A DNA stretch of 64,000 nucleotides, from the NCBI RefSeq assembly GCF_030124145.1, contig NZ_JASKMS010000023.1:1-64000 (forward strand). The letters are read 5' to 3'. Source of the stretch: Streptomyces sp. 378. Its GTDB lineage: Bacteria > Actinomycetota > Actinomycetes > Streptomycetales > Streptomycetaceae. Of this stretch, positions 16,900 to 26,563 are shown in pieces; position 1 is the stretch's first letter; every line of letters starts with the position of its first letter. Made by a program: the position numbers and the translations under genes. The notes below the pieces were generated by a model. That model was not told the DNA's origin and ran no database searches. It was given only the letters and a program-made list of their open reading frames with translations.

Positions 16900-18336
16900 T
16901 CACACCAGGAGCCGGAGGGGTCTGCGCAGCAACTCACCGACGGTGCGCAGATATTCGGCGGCGGGTGCCCCGTCGACGGCACGGTGGTCGAAGGTGAGGC
17001 TCAGGGTGAGCACCCGCGTCCGCAGCGGCCGGTCGTCCGACCACTCGACGCCGTCCCTGAGTCTGCCCACCCCGAGGATCGCGACATTGCCGGGGTTGAT
17101 CACCGGGGTGAAGAAGTCGACGCCGTATCCGCCGAGCGAGGTGACGGTGAAGGTGGCCCCTTCCAGCTGTGCGGGGGAGATCCGCCCCTCGCGCGCGGCC
17201 TGGGCCAGGGCCCTGGACCGGCGGGCCATCTCGGACAACGGCAGCTGCACGGCATCCTCGATGACGGGGACCATGAGGCCGCCCGGAACCGCCACCGCGA
17301 AACCCAGGTGGATGCCGTCGAGCAGATGGACGCCGTCCTCCCGCACCGTCGCGTTGAGCAGCGGGTGCTCGCGCAGGGCCAGGGCCGCGGCCTTCATCAG
17401 GAAGTCGTTGACGCTGGGCACCGGCAGGTCGCTGTCGGCCCACTCCTCCTTGAGCCGGTCCCGCAGGGACACCACGGCGTCCATCCGCACCTCGTAGCCG
17501 TGCGTCAGCTGTGCCATCTCCTGGAGGCTGGCGTGCATCCTGCGGGCGATGGTGCCGCGCATCCCGGTGAGCGGGAGGACGTCGCCGGGCCGAGGGGCCG
17601 TGTCCCGGTGGGCAGGGGCCACGTTCTGGGGAGGGGCCGCGGTGACCGCGTCGAGGTCGGAGCGGCGGATCCGGCCGCCCGGACCGGTGCCGTTCACCCC
17701 GGACAGGTCGATGCCCCGTTCCTTGGCCAGCTTGCGGACCAGCGGCGAGGAGGAGGTGCCATCCGGTGGGACCGGCGTGCCGAGGTCGCCGGGGAGGGCC
17801 GCGAGGAACTCCTCCACGTCCTCGGAGACGATCCGGCCGCCGGGTCCCGTGCCGCGTACGGCGGTGAGCTCGACGTCGGCAGCGGTGGCGACCCGCCGGG
17901 CGTTGGGCGAGGACAGGAGCCGGTCGGCGGTGCCGTTGCGGGAGGGCACCGCGGGAGCAGCGTCGGCATCGGTACCGTCGAGGGAGGGCACCGCGGGAGC
18001 TGCCCCGGCGTCGGTGCCGTTGAGCGCGGGCAGAGAAGCACCCGCACCGGCCCCGGACCCGGCGGGCATCGGCGTACCCGCGGGGTCCGGTGGCTGCTCG
18101 CCCTCGGCCAGCAGCCAGCCGATGAGGGCCCCGGTGGGGACGGTGACGCCCGCCGGGACCACCGGGTGGAACAGTCCCCCGGCCTCCGCCTCGACGTCCA
18201 CGTCGACCTTGTCGGTCGCCAGCCTCAGCAGCGCGTCGCCCTCCGCGACGGCCGCGCCGACCGGCACGAGCCATTCGTCGATCGTGCCTTCCTGCATGGT
18301 CAGACCGATCTTCGGCAGCAGAACCTCGACCGCCAT
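16900..18336 (-). CDS. 2-Oxoacid dehydrogenase E2 (dihydrolipoyl acyltransferase)
   Basis: A 478-residue E2. The lipoyl domain (residues 1-80) carries the lipoylated Lys43 in ATDKVDVDV. A flexible Ala/Pro linker has two repeats of about 15 residues (GTDAGAAPAVPS, GTDADAAPAVPS). Two peripheral-subunit-binding domains follow (about 141-180 and 197-232, each with GTGPGGRI). The catalytic domain (255-478) ends with FDHRAVDG, with His451 and Asp455. It transfers the acyl group from E1 to CoA. It is third in the leftward operon after E1alpha and E1beta; no E3 gene is nearby, so a housekeeping lipoamide dehydrogenase is presumably used. Confidence 0.93.
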   Translation of the reverse strand: MAVEVLLPKIGLTMQEGTIDEWLVPVGAAVAEGDALLRLATDKVDVDVEAEAGGLFHPVVPAGVTVPTGALIGWLLAEGEQPPDPAGTPMPAGSGAGAGASLPALNGTDAGAAPAVPSLDGTDADAAPAVPSRNGTADRLLSSPNARRVATAADVELTAVRGTGPGGRIVSEDVEEFLAALPGDLGTPVPPDGTSSSPLVRKLAKERGIDLSGVNGTGPGGRIRRSDLDAVTAAPPQNVAPAHRDTAPRPGDVLPLTGMRGTIARRMHASLQEMAQLTHGYEVRMDAVVSLRDRLKEEWADSDLPVPSVNDFLMKAAALALREHPLLNATVREDGVHLLDGIHLGFAVAVPGGLMVPVIEDAVQLPLSEMARRSRALAQAAREGRISPAQLEGATFTVTSLGGYGVDFFTPVINPGNVAILGVGRLRDGVEWSDDRPLRTRVLTLSLTFDHRAVDGAPAAEYLRTVGELLRRPLRLLV

Positions 18337-18341
18337 GTCGG

Positions 18342-19376
18342 TCACGACCTTTCGAGGAGACGCCGGCAGCCCTGGGCGATGCGGGCGCGATCGGGCACGT
18401 ACGCCTTCTCCAGGACCGGGGAGAAGGGAACCGGGGAGAAGGGGGCGCCGATGCGCAGGACCGGCGCGTCCAGGTAGTCGAAGGCGGAGTCCTGGATCTG
18501 GGCCGCTATCTCCGCGCCGAGCCCGCCGAAGGTGACGGCCTCGTGCACCACGAGCACGCGGTTGGTGCGGCGGACGGAGGCGAACATCGTCTCGGTGTCG
18601 AGCGGCTGCACGCTGCGGGGGTCGATCACCTCGATCTCCACGCCCCCGGCCGCCAGTTCGTCTGCCGCCGCGAGGGCCTCCCCCACCATGCGTCCCAGGG
18701 CGATCACCGTGACGTCGGAGCCGTGCCGTGCGGTGTGCGCCTGGCCCAGCGGGATGCCGTAGATCTCCTCGGGCACCTCGTCGGCGCTGCCGAGCAGGGC
18801 CTTGTTGAGCATGATGACGACGGGGTTGTCGTCCCGGATGGCGGAGACGGTCAGGCCCTTCGCGGTGTACGCGTCGCTGGGCATGACCACCTTGAGGCCG
18901 GGCACGTGGGCCAGCCAGGCCTCCAGGCTCTGGCTGTGCTGCGCCGCGGCGCCGAGGCCCGCGCCGGAGGCGGTGGTGATGGTGAGCGGCACGGACAGCG
19001 CGCCGCCGAACATGTACTTCATCTTCGCCGCCTGGTTGACGATCTGGTCGAGGCAGACGCCGATGAAGTCCATGAACATCAGGTCGACGACGGGCCGCAG
19101 GCCCCGGGCGGCGGCTCCCACGCCGAGGCCGACCAGGGCGGCTTCGGAGATCGGGGTGTCGATCATGCGGCGGGGGCCGAACTCGTCGAGCAGGTTGTCG
19201 AACATGCGGAAGACGCCGCCGTATCCGGCGACGTCCTCGCCGGCGACGAAGACGTTCTCGTCCTCGCGCATGGCCTGCGCGAGTCCCTCGTTGAAGGCCT
19301 TGACGTAGGACAGCTTGCGGGGGGCGGCGACCGGGGTGACGGCCGGTGCCTCGGTGGTGGTGGTCATGGCGGTCAT
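18342..19376 (-). CDS. 2-Oxoacid dehydrogenase E1 beta subunit
   Basis: A 344-residue transketolase-like beta subunit (NVFVAGEDVAGYGGVFRMFD, IDTPISEAALVGLGVGAA, AQHSQSLEAWLAHVPGLKVV). ATG 19376 overlaps the E1alpha stop by ATGA; a second ATG at 19367 is possible. Together with E1alpha it decarboxylates a 2-oxoacid using thiamine diphosphate. It resembles branched-chain 2-oxoacid and acetoin dehydrogenases more than the single-chain pyruvate E1 of actinomycetes. The five-base gap to the E2 gene supports one operon. Confidence 0.92.
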   Translation of the reverse strand: MTAMTTTTEAPAVTPVAAPRKLSYVKAFNEGLAQAMREDENVFVAGEDVAGYGGVFRMFDNLLDEFGPRRMIDTPISEAALVGLGVGAAARGLRPVVDLMFMDFIGVCLDQIVNQAAKMKYMFGGALSVPLTITTASGAGLGAAAQHSQSLEAWLAHVPGLKVVMPSDAYTAKGLTVSAIRDDNPVVIMLNKALLGSADEVPEEIYGIPLGQAHTARHGSDVTVIALGRMVGEALAAADELAAGGVEIEVIDPRSVQPLDTETMFASVRRTNRVLVVHEAVTFGGLGAEIAAQIQDSAFDYLDAPVLRIGAPFSPVPFSPVLEKAYVPDRARIAQGCRRLLERS

Positions 19377-20377
19377 CCCGAGTAGACGTTGAGCAGCAGG
19401 TCGGCGGGGTCGGGCAGCGGGCTCGCCTCGGCGTACGCGATGGCCTCGGCGATCTCGTCGCGCGTGCGCTGCCATACGTCGTCCAGCTCCGCACGGGTCG
19501 CGGTGCCGTCGGCTACGGCCCGGGCCTCCAGCAGGTCGATGGGGTCGCGGGCCTTCCACTCCGCGACCTCCTCGTCGGAGCGGTAGGGGTGACGCAGGCC
19601 CTTGACTCCCTGGTGGTCGAAGAAGCGGTAGGTCTTGGCCTCGATCATCATCGGGCCCGCGCCGGACCGGGCCCGTTCGACGGCTTCGGCGGCGGCCCGG
19701 TGGACGGCGACCGCGTCCATGCCGTCGACGATCACGCTGGGCATGCCGTAGGCGGCGGCGCGGTCGGCGACATCGGTGAGCAGCATGTGCGCGGACTGCG
19801 GGGTGAACTCCGCGTAGCCGTTGTTCTCGCAGACGAAGACCACGGGCAGGCCGAGGATCGCGGCCATGTTGGCGCCCTCGTGCCAGGCGCCGATGTTGGT
19901 GGCGCCGTCGCCGAAGAAGGTCACGGCGACGTTGTCCTCGCCCTTGTACCGGGCGGCGAAGGCCGCGCCCACGGCGATCGGGACGCCGGCTCCGACGATG
20001 CCGTTGGCGCCGAGCATGCCGCGGGTGAGGTCGTTGATGTGCATGCTCCCGCCGCGGCCGAGGCAGGCGCCGGTGACCCGGCCGTACAACTCGGCGTACA
20101 TCGCGCGGAAGCCGACGCCCTTGGCCACGGCGTGCCCGTGGCCACGGTGGGTGGAGGTGATCTGGTCGTCGTCGCGCAGGGCCGCCATCACACCGGCGGC
20201 GACGGCTTCCTGGCCGACATAGAGGTGCAGGAAGCCGGGCAGTTTGCCGGCCTCCATGAGCTTTCCCGCCTCGGTCTCGAAGAGCCGGATGCGCACCATG
20301 CGCTCGTGCAGCTCCTTGATGACCTGTGCGCTGACCTGCGTGGGTTTCTTCGACGCCGTTGACACTCGTTGAGCCAC
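19373..20377 (-). CDS. 2-Oxoacid dehydrogenase E1 alpha subunit
   Basis: A 334-residue ThDP-binding subunit. The ThDP motif spans FFGDGATNIGAWHEGANMA. GGSMHINDLTRGMLGANGIV and THRGHGHAVAKG are typical of E1alpha of branched-chain/acetoin-type complexes. GTG 20377 is chosen (AAGGGG upstream); an in-frame TTG at 20413 would overlap the operator region. It is the first gene of the leftward operon, 42 bases from site D. The complex would make an acyl-CoA from a 2-oxoacid, for example isobutyryl-CoA if the substrate is branched, which would link to IcmF (inference). Confidence 0.92.
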   Translation of the reverse strand: MAQRVSTASKKPTQVSAQVIKELHERMVRIRLFETEAGKLMEAGKLPGFLHLYVGQEAVAAGVMAALRDDDQITSTHRGHGHAVAKGVGFRAMYAELYGRVTGACLGRGGSMHINDLTRGMLGANGIVGAGVPIAVGAAFAARYKGEDNVAVTFFGDGATNIGAWHEGANMAAILGLPVVFVCENNGYAEFTPQSAHMLLTDVADRAAAYGMPSVIVDGMDAVAVHRAAAEAVERARSGAGPMMIEAKTYRFFDHQGVKGLRHPYRSDEEVAEWKARDPIDLLEARAVADGTATRAELDDVWQRTRDEIAEAIAYAEASPLPDPADLLLNVYSG

Positions 20378-20687
20378 CGTCCGCCCCTTCGTCCGAGGGA
20401 GGTTGCCAAGCAATCGGACTTACTTGTGCTGGTCTACAGTAACCAGAAGTGGCACCTTACTGAACAGGGTCTCTAATTACTATGGCCTGAGACGGGGTGG
20501 TCGGCAGGCGTCCACCTCGATCGGCAGGGTCATGACCATCACGCCCATCCTCACTGGACGCCGGGCGGCAACTTCGCCACTTTCTATTGACAGACCACAC
20601 TAAGTGCTGTTGTCGTTTCGGACACAGCCCAGCTGTCGCGTTCCGAAGCCGGTCACCGGCTCGCGGCTGGGAGGATGTGAGGACATC
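20378..20687. other. Divergent intergenic region between E1alpha and Rieske genes
   Basis: About 310 bases without a gene. Its left part is relatively AT-rich and holds operator site D. A further TTACTG half-site follows at 20457-20462, which also pairs with the CAGTAA of site D as an inverted repeat. The right part (about 20500-20680) would be a long leader for the Rieske operon; I see no clear hairpin or open frame with a ribosome-binding site in it. Confidence 0.5.
20420..20442. promoter_or_regulatory. Operator-like site D
   Basis: TTACTT-N11-CAGTAA, 42 bases upstream of the E1alpha start. It matches the island consensus in 11 of 12 arm positions. The distance to the E1alpha start is identical to that of site C to its left-hand TetR gene. 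Confidence 0.6.
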
Positions 20688-21977
20688 GTGGTCCAAACCA
20701 GTTCGCCGGAGATTCGGGGAGCAGACGCCGAGCCCAGGTCGTCGATCTCGGCCCCTTCGGCCCCCGACTACTCGTCGTGGATCAGCCAGGACCGGTCCAC
20801 CGACGCCGCATCCCTGACGATGCGGCGGGAGGCCGCCGAACTCGTCGAGCGTGTGATGACGCACTACCGCGACAACACCACGCACGAGGCGGACGGCCAG
20901 TGGACGGAACCCGTCGCCAACTACCTCGACGCCGACCGCTGGCAACGTGAGACGGACGCCGTCCACCGCAGTGTGCCCCTGCCGCTCGCCATGTCCAGCG
21001 AGCTTCCCGGGCCGAACACCTACAAGGCGATCGACGTGCTCGGCATCCCCGTGCTGATCACCCGTGACCGTCAGGGCACCGTGCACGCGATGATCAACGC
21101 CTGCCGGCACCGGGGAGCCAAGCTCCTCGAACCCGGCTGCGGGGTGTCGAAGCGCCTCACCTGCCCGTACCACTCCTGGTCGTACGACCTGGCCGGAGAG
21201 CTGCGGGGCGTGTACGCGGAGAAGACCTTCGGCGAGGTGCCGCGTGAGGGCCGCAGCCTCGTCCGGCTCCCGGCCGGGGAGCGCGCGGGAATCGTCTTCG
21301 TCTCGCTGGACCCCGCGGCCGAGCCCGACCTGGACGCCTGGCTGGGCGACCTCCAGCCCCTGCTGGAGGGTCTCCGGCTGGCGGAGTGCCACCACTACGC
21401 CACCAGCGAGCTGACCAGTCCCAACTGGAAGGTCACCCTCGACGGGTACCTGGAGACGTACCACTTCGCCTCACTGCACCCGAAGACGGTGTTCGAGACC
21501 AACCTCTCGAACATGATGGCCCACGACACCTGGGGCCCCCACCAGCGCATCGCACCGGCCCTGCGCCCCATCGCGCAGGCCGTCGAGCTGCCGCCGGACC
21601 GGCGTGACCCCGGGGACTGTGTCGGGCCCATCTACTGGCTCTTCCCGGGCCTGGCGATCGCGGGCGGCTGGCGCCAGAAGATCGCCGTCTCCCTGGTGCT
21701 CCCCCGGACGGCGACCGAGTCGGTGACCCAGCAGATCATCCTGCTGCGGGACCCGGCGGTCACCGAGGAGGAGCGCCAGGCCGCCGACCGGTTCGGCGCG
21801 TGGTTCCACGAGGTGGTCCGCGACGAGGACTACGCGACCACCTACGGAGTCCAGCAGGGCCTGAAGGCCCTCGACGGGACCGACTTCGTCTTCGGGCGCA
21901 ACGAGCCCGGACTCCAGCACTTCCACCGCACCATCCATCAGCACCTGGACGCAGCAGCCCCCAGAGCCGCCAGGTGA
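20688..21977 (+). CDS. Rieske non-heme iron oxygenase, catalytic subunit
   Basis: A 429-residue oxygenase. The Rieske [2Fe-2S] ligands are Cys139/His141 (NACRHRGAKL) and Cys159/His162 (CPYHSW). The mononuclear iron is bound by His259 and His264 in YLETYHFASLHP. GTG 20688 is preceded by GAGGA. It would hydroxylate, or demethylate, an organic substrate with O2; the family resembles carnitine/choline-type and actinobacterial ring-hydroxylating enzymes, so aromaticity of the substrate is not implied. No reductase is adjacent; the ferredoxin at 26249 and reductase at 39605 are candidates. First gene of a four-gene operon. Confidence 0.9.
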   Translation: MVQTSSPEIRGADAEPRSSISAPSAPDYSSWISQDRSTDAASLTMRREAAELVERVMTHYRDNTTHEADGQWTEPVANYLDADRWQRETDAVHRSVPLPLAMSSELPGPNTYKAIDVLGIPVLITRDRQGTVHAMINACRHRGAKLLEPGCGVSKRLTCPYHSWSYDLAGELRGVYAEKTFGEVPREGRSLVRLPAGERAGIVFVSLDPAAEPDLDAWLGDLQPLLEGLRLAECHHYATSELTSPNWKVTLDGYLETYHFASLHPKTVFETNLSNMMAHDTWGPHQRIAPALRPIAQAVELPPDRRDPGDCVGPIYWLFPGLAIAGGWRQKIAVSLVLPRTATESVTQQIILLRDPAVTEEERQAADRFGAWFHEVVRDEDYATTYGVQQGLKALDGTDFVFGRNEPGLQHFHRTIHQHLDAAAPRAAR

Positions 21978-22006
21978 GCAACCAACAAGACTCGCGGGAG
22001 AACACC

Positions 22007-22798
22007 ATGGTGGCTACGGGCAGCCTCGACGGACGTGTCGCGGTGATCACGGGCAGCACGCGCAGCATCGGCCGCGCCATCGCCGAGGCCTTCCTGGCCG
22101 ACGGCGCCACGGTCGTCGTCAGCGGCCGCAGCGAGGTCAAGGGCAAGCAGGCCCTGGAGGAGATGGACGCCGGGGACCGGGCCGTCTTCCACCCCTGCGA
22201 CGCCAACAGCCAGGAGGACATCGAGGGCCTCGCCGACTTCGCCGCCGAGCGCTTCGGCAGGCTCGACATCTGGGTCAACAACGTCGGCGGCAGCTCCGGC
22301 TTCGCCCCGATCCACCAGCTCAGCGACGAGGCCTGGCACAACGCCCTCAACCTGAACGTCAACGGCTACTTCTACGGCACCCGCCGGGCCCTGCCGAAGA
22401 TGCTGGAGGGCGGCTGGGGCCGCATCATCAACATCTCCTCGGTGGAGGGCAAGCAGGCCAACAAGCCCGCGATCAGCCACTACATCACCAACAAGCACGC
22501 GATCCACGGTCTGACCAAGGCGACCGCCTTCGAGTACGGCACCCAGGGCATCACCTGCAACGCCATCTGCCCCGGCGCCGTCGACACCGACCTCATGCGG
22601 GCCGCGGGTCCCGCCGCCGCGGAGGCCGAGGGCATCTCCTACGAGGACTGGCTGGGCCGCTTCGCCGAGCACGCCGCCACCAAGAAGATCACCACGGTGG
22701 AGCAGATCGCGGCGGTCGCCTCGCTGCTCGCGAGCGAGGCGGGGGCGGGTATCACCGGCACGCTGATCAGCGTCGACGGCGGAACAGCGCAGTGGTAG
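22007..22798 (+). CDS. Short-chain dehydrogenase/reductase
   Basis: A 263-residue classical SDR. The cofactor motif is TGSTRSIGRAIA, the structural motif is NNVGG instead of NNAG, and the catalytic residues lie in ISSVEG (Ser) and ISHYITNKHA (Tyr, Lys). It ends at GTLISVDGGTAQW as usual. GCGGGAG precedes ATG 22007. It probably oxidises an alcohol or cis-diol made by the Rieske enzyme encoded just upstream, or a hydroxyacyl-CoA. Confidence 0.9.
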   Translation: MVATGSLDGRVAVITGSTRSIGRAIAEAFLADGATVVVSGRSEVKGKQALEEMDAGDRAVFHPCDANSQEDIEGLADFAAERFGRLDIWVNNVGGSSGFAPIHQLSDEAWHNALNLNVNGYFYGTRRALPKMLEGGWGRIINISSVEGKQANKPAISHYITNKHAIHGLTKATAFEYGTQGITCNAICPGAVDTDLMRAAGPAAAEAEGISYEDWLGRFAEHAATKKITTVEQIAAVASLLASEAGAGITGTLISVDGGTAQW

Positions 22799-22829
22799 GT
22801 GCGGGTACGGACAGCGGGAGACCTCGGTC

Positions 22830-24566
22830 ATGAAGAGCTGGATCACGGACTGGCAGCGCAGTGAGCGGCTGCCGCACTACACCCGGGCCAACGCGGGCGA
22901 GACCCTGCCGGAACCCGCCAGCCCGCTGGGCTGGACCCTGGTCTGGGGGCGCGGCCTGCAGGGCTGGCGTCGCGGCTTCGTCGGGTTCGGCATCTACCGC
23001 GAGGAGGAGGTGGCCGGCCCCCGGCCGCCGTTCGTCGGCATGTTCGGCGGCCACTTCTACCTGAACCTGTCCCACATGCGGCTGTTCGGCATCCGTATGG
23101 GCCAGACGGCGGACCAGATCGACGCCGCCTTCGTCGGTCAGCGCTCCGACACGCCGGTGTACCTGGCGCATCCGGACGACCAGGACGAGGAGCTGACCGC
23201 CAAGGCGGGCTCGACGCTCCAGCGGATGCTCGGCCAGGCCGGCTTCCCGGAGGCCGACGCCGACCGGGAACGGCTGCGTGCCCTGCGCCGTTCACGACCG
23301 GACCTGGCGAAGCTGTCGGAGGCCGACCTGTTGGCGCACGTACGGTCGTTGCTGGACGAGGTGGAGACGACCTTCCAGCGGCACGTCGAGTCGTCGCTGC
23401 CGGCGTCCGTCGGGCCGGCGATCCTCGGCCCGCTGTGCGCGAGCGTGGACCGCCCCGGCGCCATGCTCGACCTGATCGGCGGTCTCGGCGACGTCGACTC
23501 CGCCTCCCCGTCGACCGGGCTGTGGACGCTGTCCCGCCAGGTGGCGGCCTCGGCCGAACTCAGCGCGCTCTTCCACCAGGGTCCGGCCGCGGTGGAGCGG
23601 GCGCTCGACGGGGCGAGCGGGGACGTGAAGACGTTCCGTGACTCGTTCGAGGAGTTCCTCGCGGAGTCCGGCGACCGCGGTCCCAACGAGTGGGACATCC
23701 ACGCGCTGTCGTGGGAGGCGTCGCCCGTTCAGGCGCTGGCCCTGGTCGACCGGATCCGGCACAGCTCCGACGACGACTCCCCGGCCGCCCGGCGCACACG
23801 GCTGACCGAGGGGCGCGAGCGGACGGCTCGGGAGATCCGGGCCATGCTGCCCGAGGAGGCGCAGCCGATGTTCGACGCCGGGATGCACGCCTCCCAGGTG
23901 TGGATCCCGGCCCGCGAGCGCACCAAGGCGAACTGCGTCACCGTCGTCAACGAGATCCGCATGGCCGTACGGGAACTCGGCCGCCGCGGCGTCGCGGCGG
24001 GGCTCTTCGCCCGGCCCGAGGACGTGATGATGCTGCTGGACACCGAACTCGACGACTACGTCGCCGCCCCGGAGTCCTTCGGCCCGGTCATCGCGCAGCG
24101 GCTCGAGGAGTACGCGGGCCTGCACGAGCTGGAACCGCCGTTCTTCGTCGCCGACGACGCCCAGACCGAGATCGACACCTGGCCGCGCCGCGCCGAGGAG
24201 CGGACCGAGGCGGCCGTCGAGGGCGATGTGCTCGGCGGTGTCGGCGGCAGCCACGGCACGTACACCGGCAGGGTGCGGGTGGTCACCGACCCGGCCTCGT
24301 GCGAGGCACTGGAACCCGGCGAGGTGCTGGTCGCGCCGATCACGGACGCGGCATGGACCCCGCTGTTCCTGGTGGCCGGCGCGGCCGTCGTGGACGTGGG
24401 CGCTCTCAACAGCCACGCCGTGGTGGTCTGCCGTGAGCTGGGCATCCCCGCCGTGATCTCCGTCGAGGGCGGAACGCGACGGCTGCGGGACGGCATGGTG
24501 ATCACGGTCGACGGTGAGCGGGGCACGGTCACCGTGGACAGTGTTCCCGCCCCGCTCGGCATCTGA
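22830..24566 (+). CDS. PEP-utilising-enzyme swivel-domain protein lacking ATP-grasp and PEP barrel
   Basis: A 578-residue protein. Its last 110 residues form the phosphohistidine swivel domain of PEP synthase/PPDK/rifampicin phosphotransferase (GEVLVAPITDAAWTPLF, and His529 in LNSHAVVVCRELGIPAV). The first 450 residues are helical and soluble, with WDIHALSWEASP and ASQVWIPARERTKANCV. I see neither an ATP-grasp domain nor a PEP barrel. By architecture it resembles the middle subunit of split phosphotransferases such as phenylphosphate synthase. A partner would have to phosphorylate His529. It lies in the Rieske-SDR operon, which suggests a phosphorylation step in catabolism (inference). Confidence 0.75.
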   Translation: MKSWITDWQRSERLPHYTRANAGETLPEPASPLGWTLVWGRGLQGWRRGFVGFGIYREEEVAGPRPPFVGMFGGHFYLNLSHMRLFGIRMGQTADQIDAAFVGQRSDTPVYLAHPDDQDEELTAKAGSTLQRMLGQAGFPEADADRERLRALRRSRPDLAKLSEADLLAHVRSLLDEVETTFQRHVESSLPASVGPAILGPLCASVDRPGAMLDLIGGLGDVDSASPSTGLWTLSRQVAASAELSALFHQGPAAVERALDGASGDVKTFRDSFEEFLAESGDRGPNEWDIHALSWEASPVQALALVDRIRHSSDDDSPAARRTRLTEGRERTAREIRAMLPEEAQPMFDAGMHASQVWIPARERTKANCVTVVNEIRMAVRELGRRGVAAGLFARPEDVMMLLDTELDDYVAAPESFGPVIAQRLEEYAGLHELEPPFFVADDAQTEIDTWPRRAEERTEAAVEGDVLGGVGGSHGTYTGRVRVVTDPASCEALEPGEVLVAPITDAAWTPLFLVAGAAVVDVGALNSHAVVVCRELGIPAVISVEGGTRRLRDGMVITVDGERGTVTVDSVPAPLGI

Positions 24567-24638
24567 TCAACTCCGCGGGCCCCTCGCTTCCCTGCACCGG
24601 AGCGACGGGCCCGCGGGCACGACCGCGAAAGGACCGCC

Positions 24639-24953
24639 ATGGCCGAGGAACTCATCGTGTCCGGCTGGATGGACTACGAACCCGGCGACCGCGACACCGT
24701 GCTGGCGGCCCTCGTGGAGCTGGGCCGACGCACCCGCGAGGAGGAACCCGGCTGTCTGGACTACGCGATGACCGCCGATCCCGACGACGAGCGGCGTATC
24801 CGGGTGTACGAGCACTGGACATCGCGGCAGGCTCTCGACGAGCACTTCGCCACCCCGCACATCAAGGACTTCCGGACGGCCGTGGCGGGGCTGGTCCGGG
24901 TCGGGGTCTCGCTGGCGGCCCACACGGTCGCCGCGTCACAGCCCATGCGCTGA
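24639..24953 (+). CDS. Antibiotic-biosynthesis-monooxygenase (ABM) fold protein
   Basis: A 104-residue dimeric ferredoxin-like-fold protein: EPGCLDYAMTADPDDERRIR and YEHWTSRQALDEHFATPHI are typical of the ABM/YgiN group, which includes cofactor-free quinol or phenol monooxygenases. Last gene of the operon from 20688. It may oxidise a product of that operon or act as a small carrier/sensor; family membership alone does not settle it. Start ATG 24639 has GAAAGGA nearby. It converges on the gene at 24990 across a strong palindromic hairpin. Confidence 0.85.
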   Translation: MAEELIVSGWMDYEPGDRDTVLAALVELGRRTREEEPGCLDYAMTADPDDERRIRVYEHWTSRQALDEHFATPHIKDFRTAVAGLVRVGVSLAAHTVAASQPMR

Positions 24954-24980
24954 ATCGGCGCCCCGGCCGGGGCGCCGATT
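24953..24980. terminator. Bidirectional rho-independent-type hairpin
   Basis: A perfect 28-base palindrome: arm AATCGGCGCCCCGG followed by its exact complement. It begins at the last base of the ABM gene stop and lies nine bases past the stop of the convergent reductase gene. The position between convergent genes supports a shared terminator. No U-run follows, as is usual in Streptomyces. Confidence 0.85.
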
Positions 24981-24989
24981 CCGGCAGTC

Positions 24990-26021
<1,032 letters not shown>

Positions 26022-26025
26022 GGGA

Positions 26026-26241
26026 TCACTCTTCCGGCTGCCGGGTCGCACGCCGCTGGGCGAGGCGGCCGACCCAGCCGGCCATCTGGAGGTCGGCGTG
26101 GCGCAGTTCGCCCGACTGCCACCGGGCCTGGAAGTCGAAGACGCCCCGCACCCCCGTACTGGGATCGGTCACCTCGACCAGTCCGTCCTCGGTGAGCCGG
26201 TACACATGGCCGGTCAGCGGGTGGATCACTTGCTTGGACAT
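26026..26241 (-). CDS. Small protein in the Rieske-ferredoxin operon
   Basis: 71 residues, starting MSKQVIHPLTGHVYRLTEDG and ending in a charged tail. It contains two aromatic-rich beta-like stretches (VYRLTEDGLVEVTD, GVFDFQARWQSGELRHADLQM) and no Cys, signal peptide or membrane helix. It sits seven bases after the ferredoxin stop and four before the reductase start, so it is embedded in the operon and probably real. I do not recognise the family; an accessory or substrate-docking role for the oxygenase is only a guess. Confidence 0.7.
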   Translation of the reverse strand: MSKQVIHPLTGHVYRLTEDGLVEVTDPSTGVRGVFDFQARWQSGELRHADLQMAGWVGRLAQRRATRQPEE

Positions 26242-26248
26242 GGGGGTC

Positions 26249-26563
26249 TCACTCCTGCACTCGGCGGCGTACGCCGCGCTTGGTCACGGTCACCGGGCCC
26301 TCGACCCGGAGCCGGCAGGCGAGCCGGGTCAGGCCGTCCACCGGTCTGCGCAGGGCCTCGATGCCCTCGCGTTCCAGCGGGCCCACGGGGAAACAGTTCT
26401 CGGCGCCCTCCTCGACCTGGACGAAGCAGGTACGGCAGGTGCCCTTGCCGCCGCAGACGGTGGGCCAGCGGTAGCCGAGCCGCTCGGCGGCGGTGAACAG
26501 GTCCTCGCCGTCGAGGACTTCGAGCTCGACACCGGAGGGTCTGACCGCCACCCGGTGGGTCAC
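26249..26563 (-). CDS. [2Fe-2S] ferredoxin (plant/adrenodoxin-like fold)
   Basis: About 104 residues. Cluster ligands are in CGGKGTCRTC with a distal Cys in TRLACRLRV; the arrangement is that of plant-type/chloroplast-like ferredoxins, not Rieske ferredoxins. GTG 26563 is chosen because it overlaps the oxygenase stop by GTGA; an upstream GTG at 26575 is also open. It should carry electrons to the Rieske oxygenase encoded immediately upstream, with the reductase supplied from elsewhere, possibly 39605. Confidence 0.9.
   Translation of the reverse strand: MTHRVAVRPSGVELEVLDGEDLFTAAERLGYRWPTVCGGKGTCRTCFVQVEEGAENCFPVGPLEREGIEALRRPVDGLTRLACRLRVEGPVTVTKRGVRRRVQE

Noticed and set aside
20457..20473. 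A second complete N11 operator starting at TTACTG 20457
   Set aside because: The expected right half after N11 is TAATTA, which matches only 3 of 6 positions; kept only as a half-site remark.
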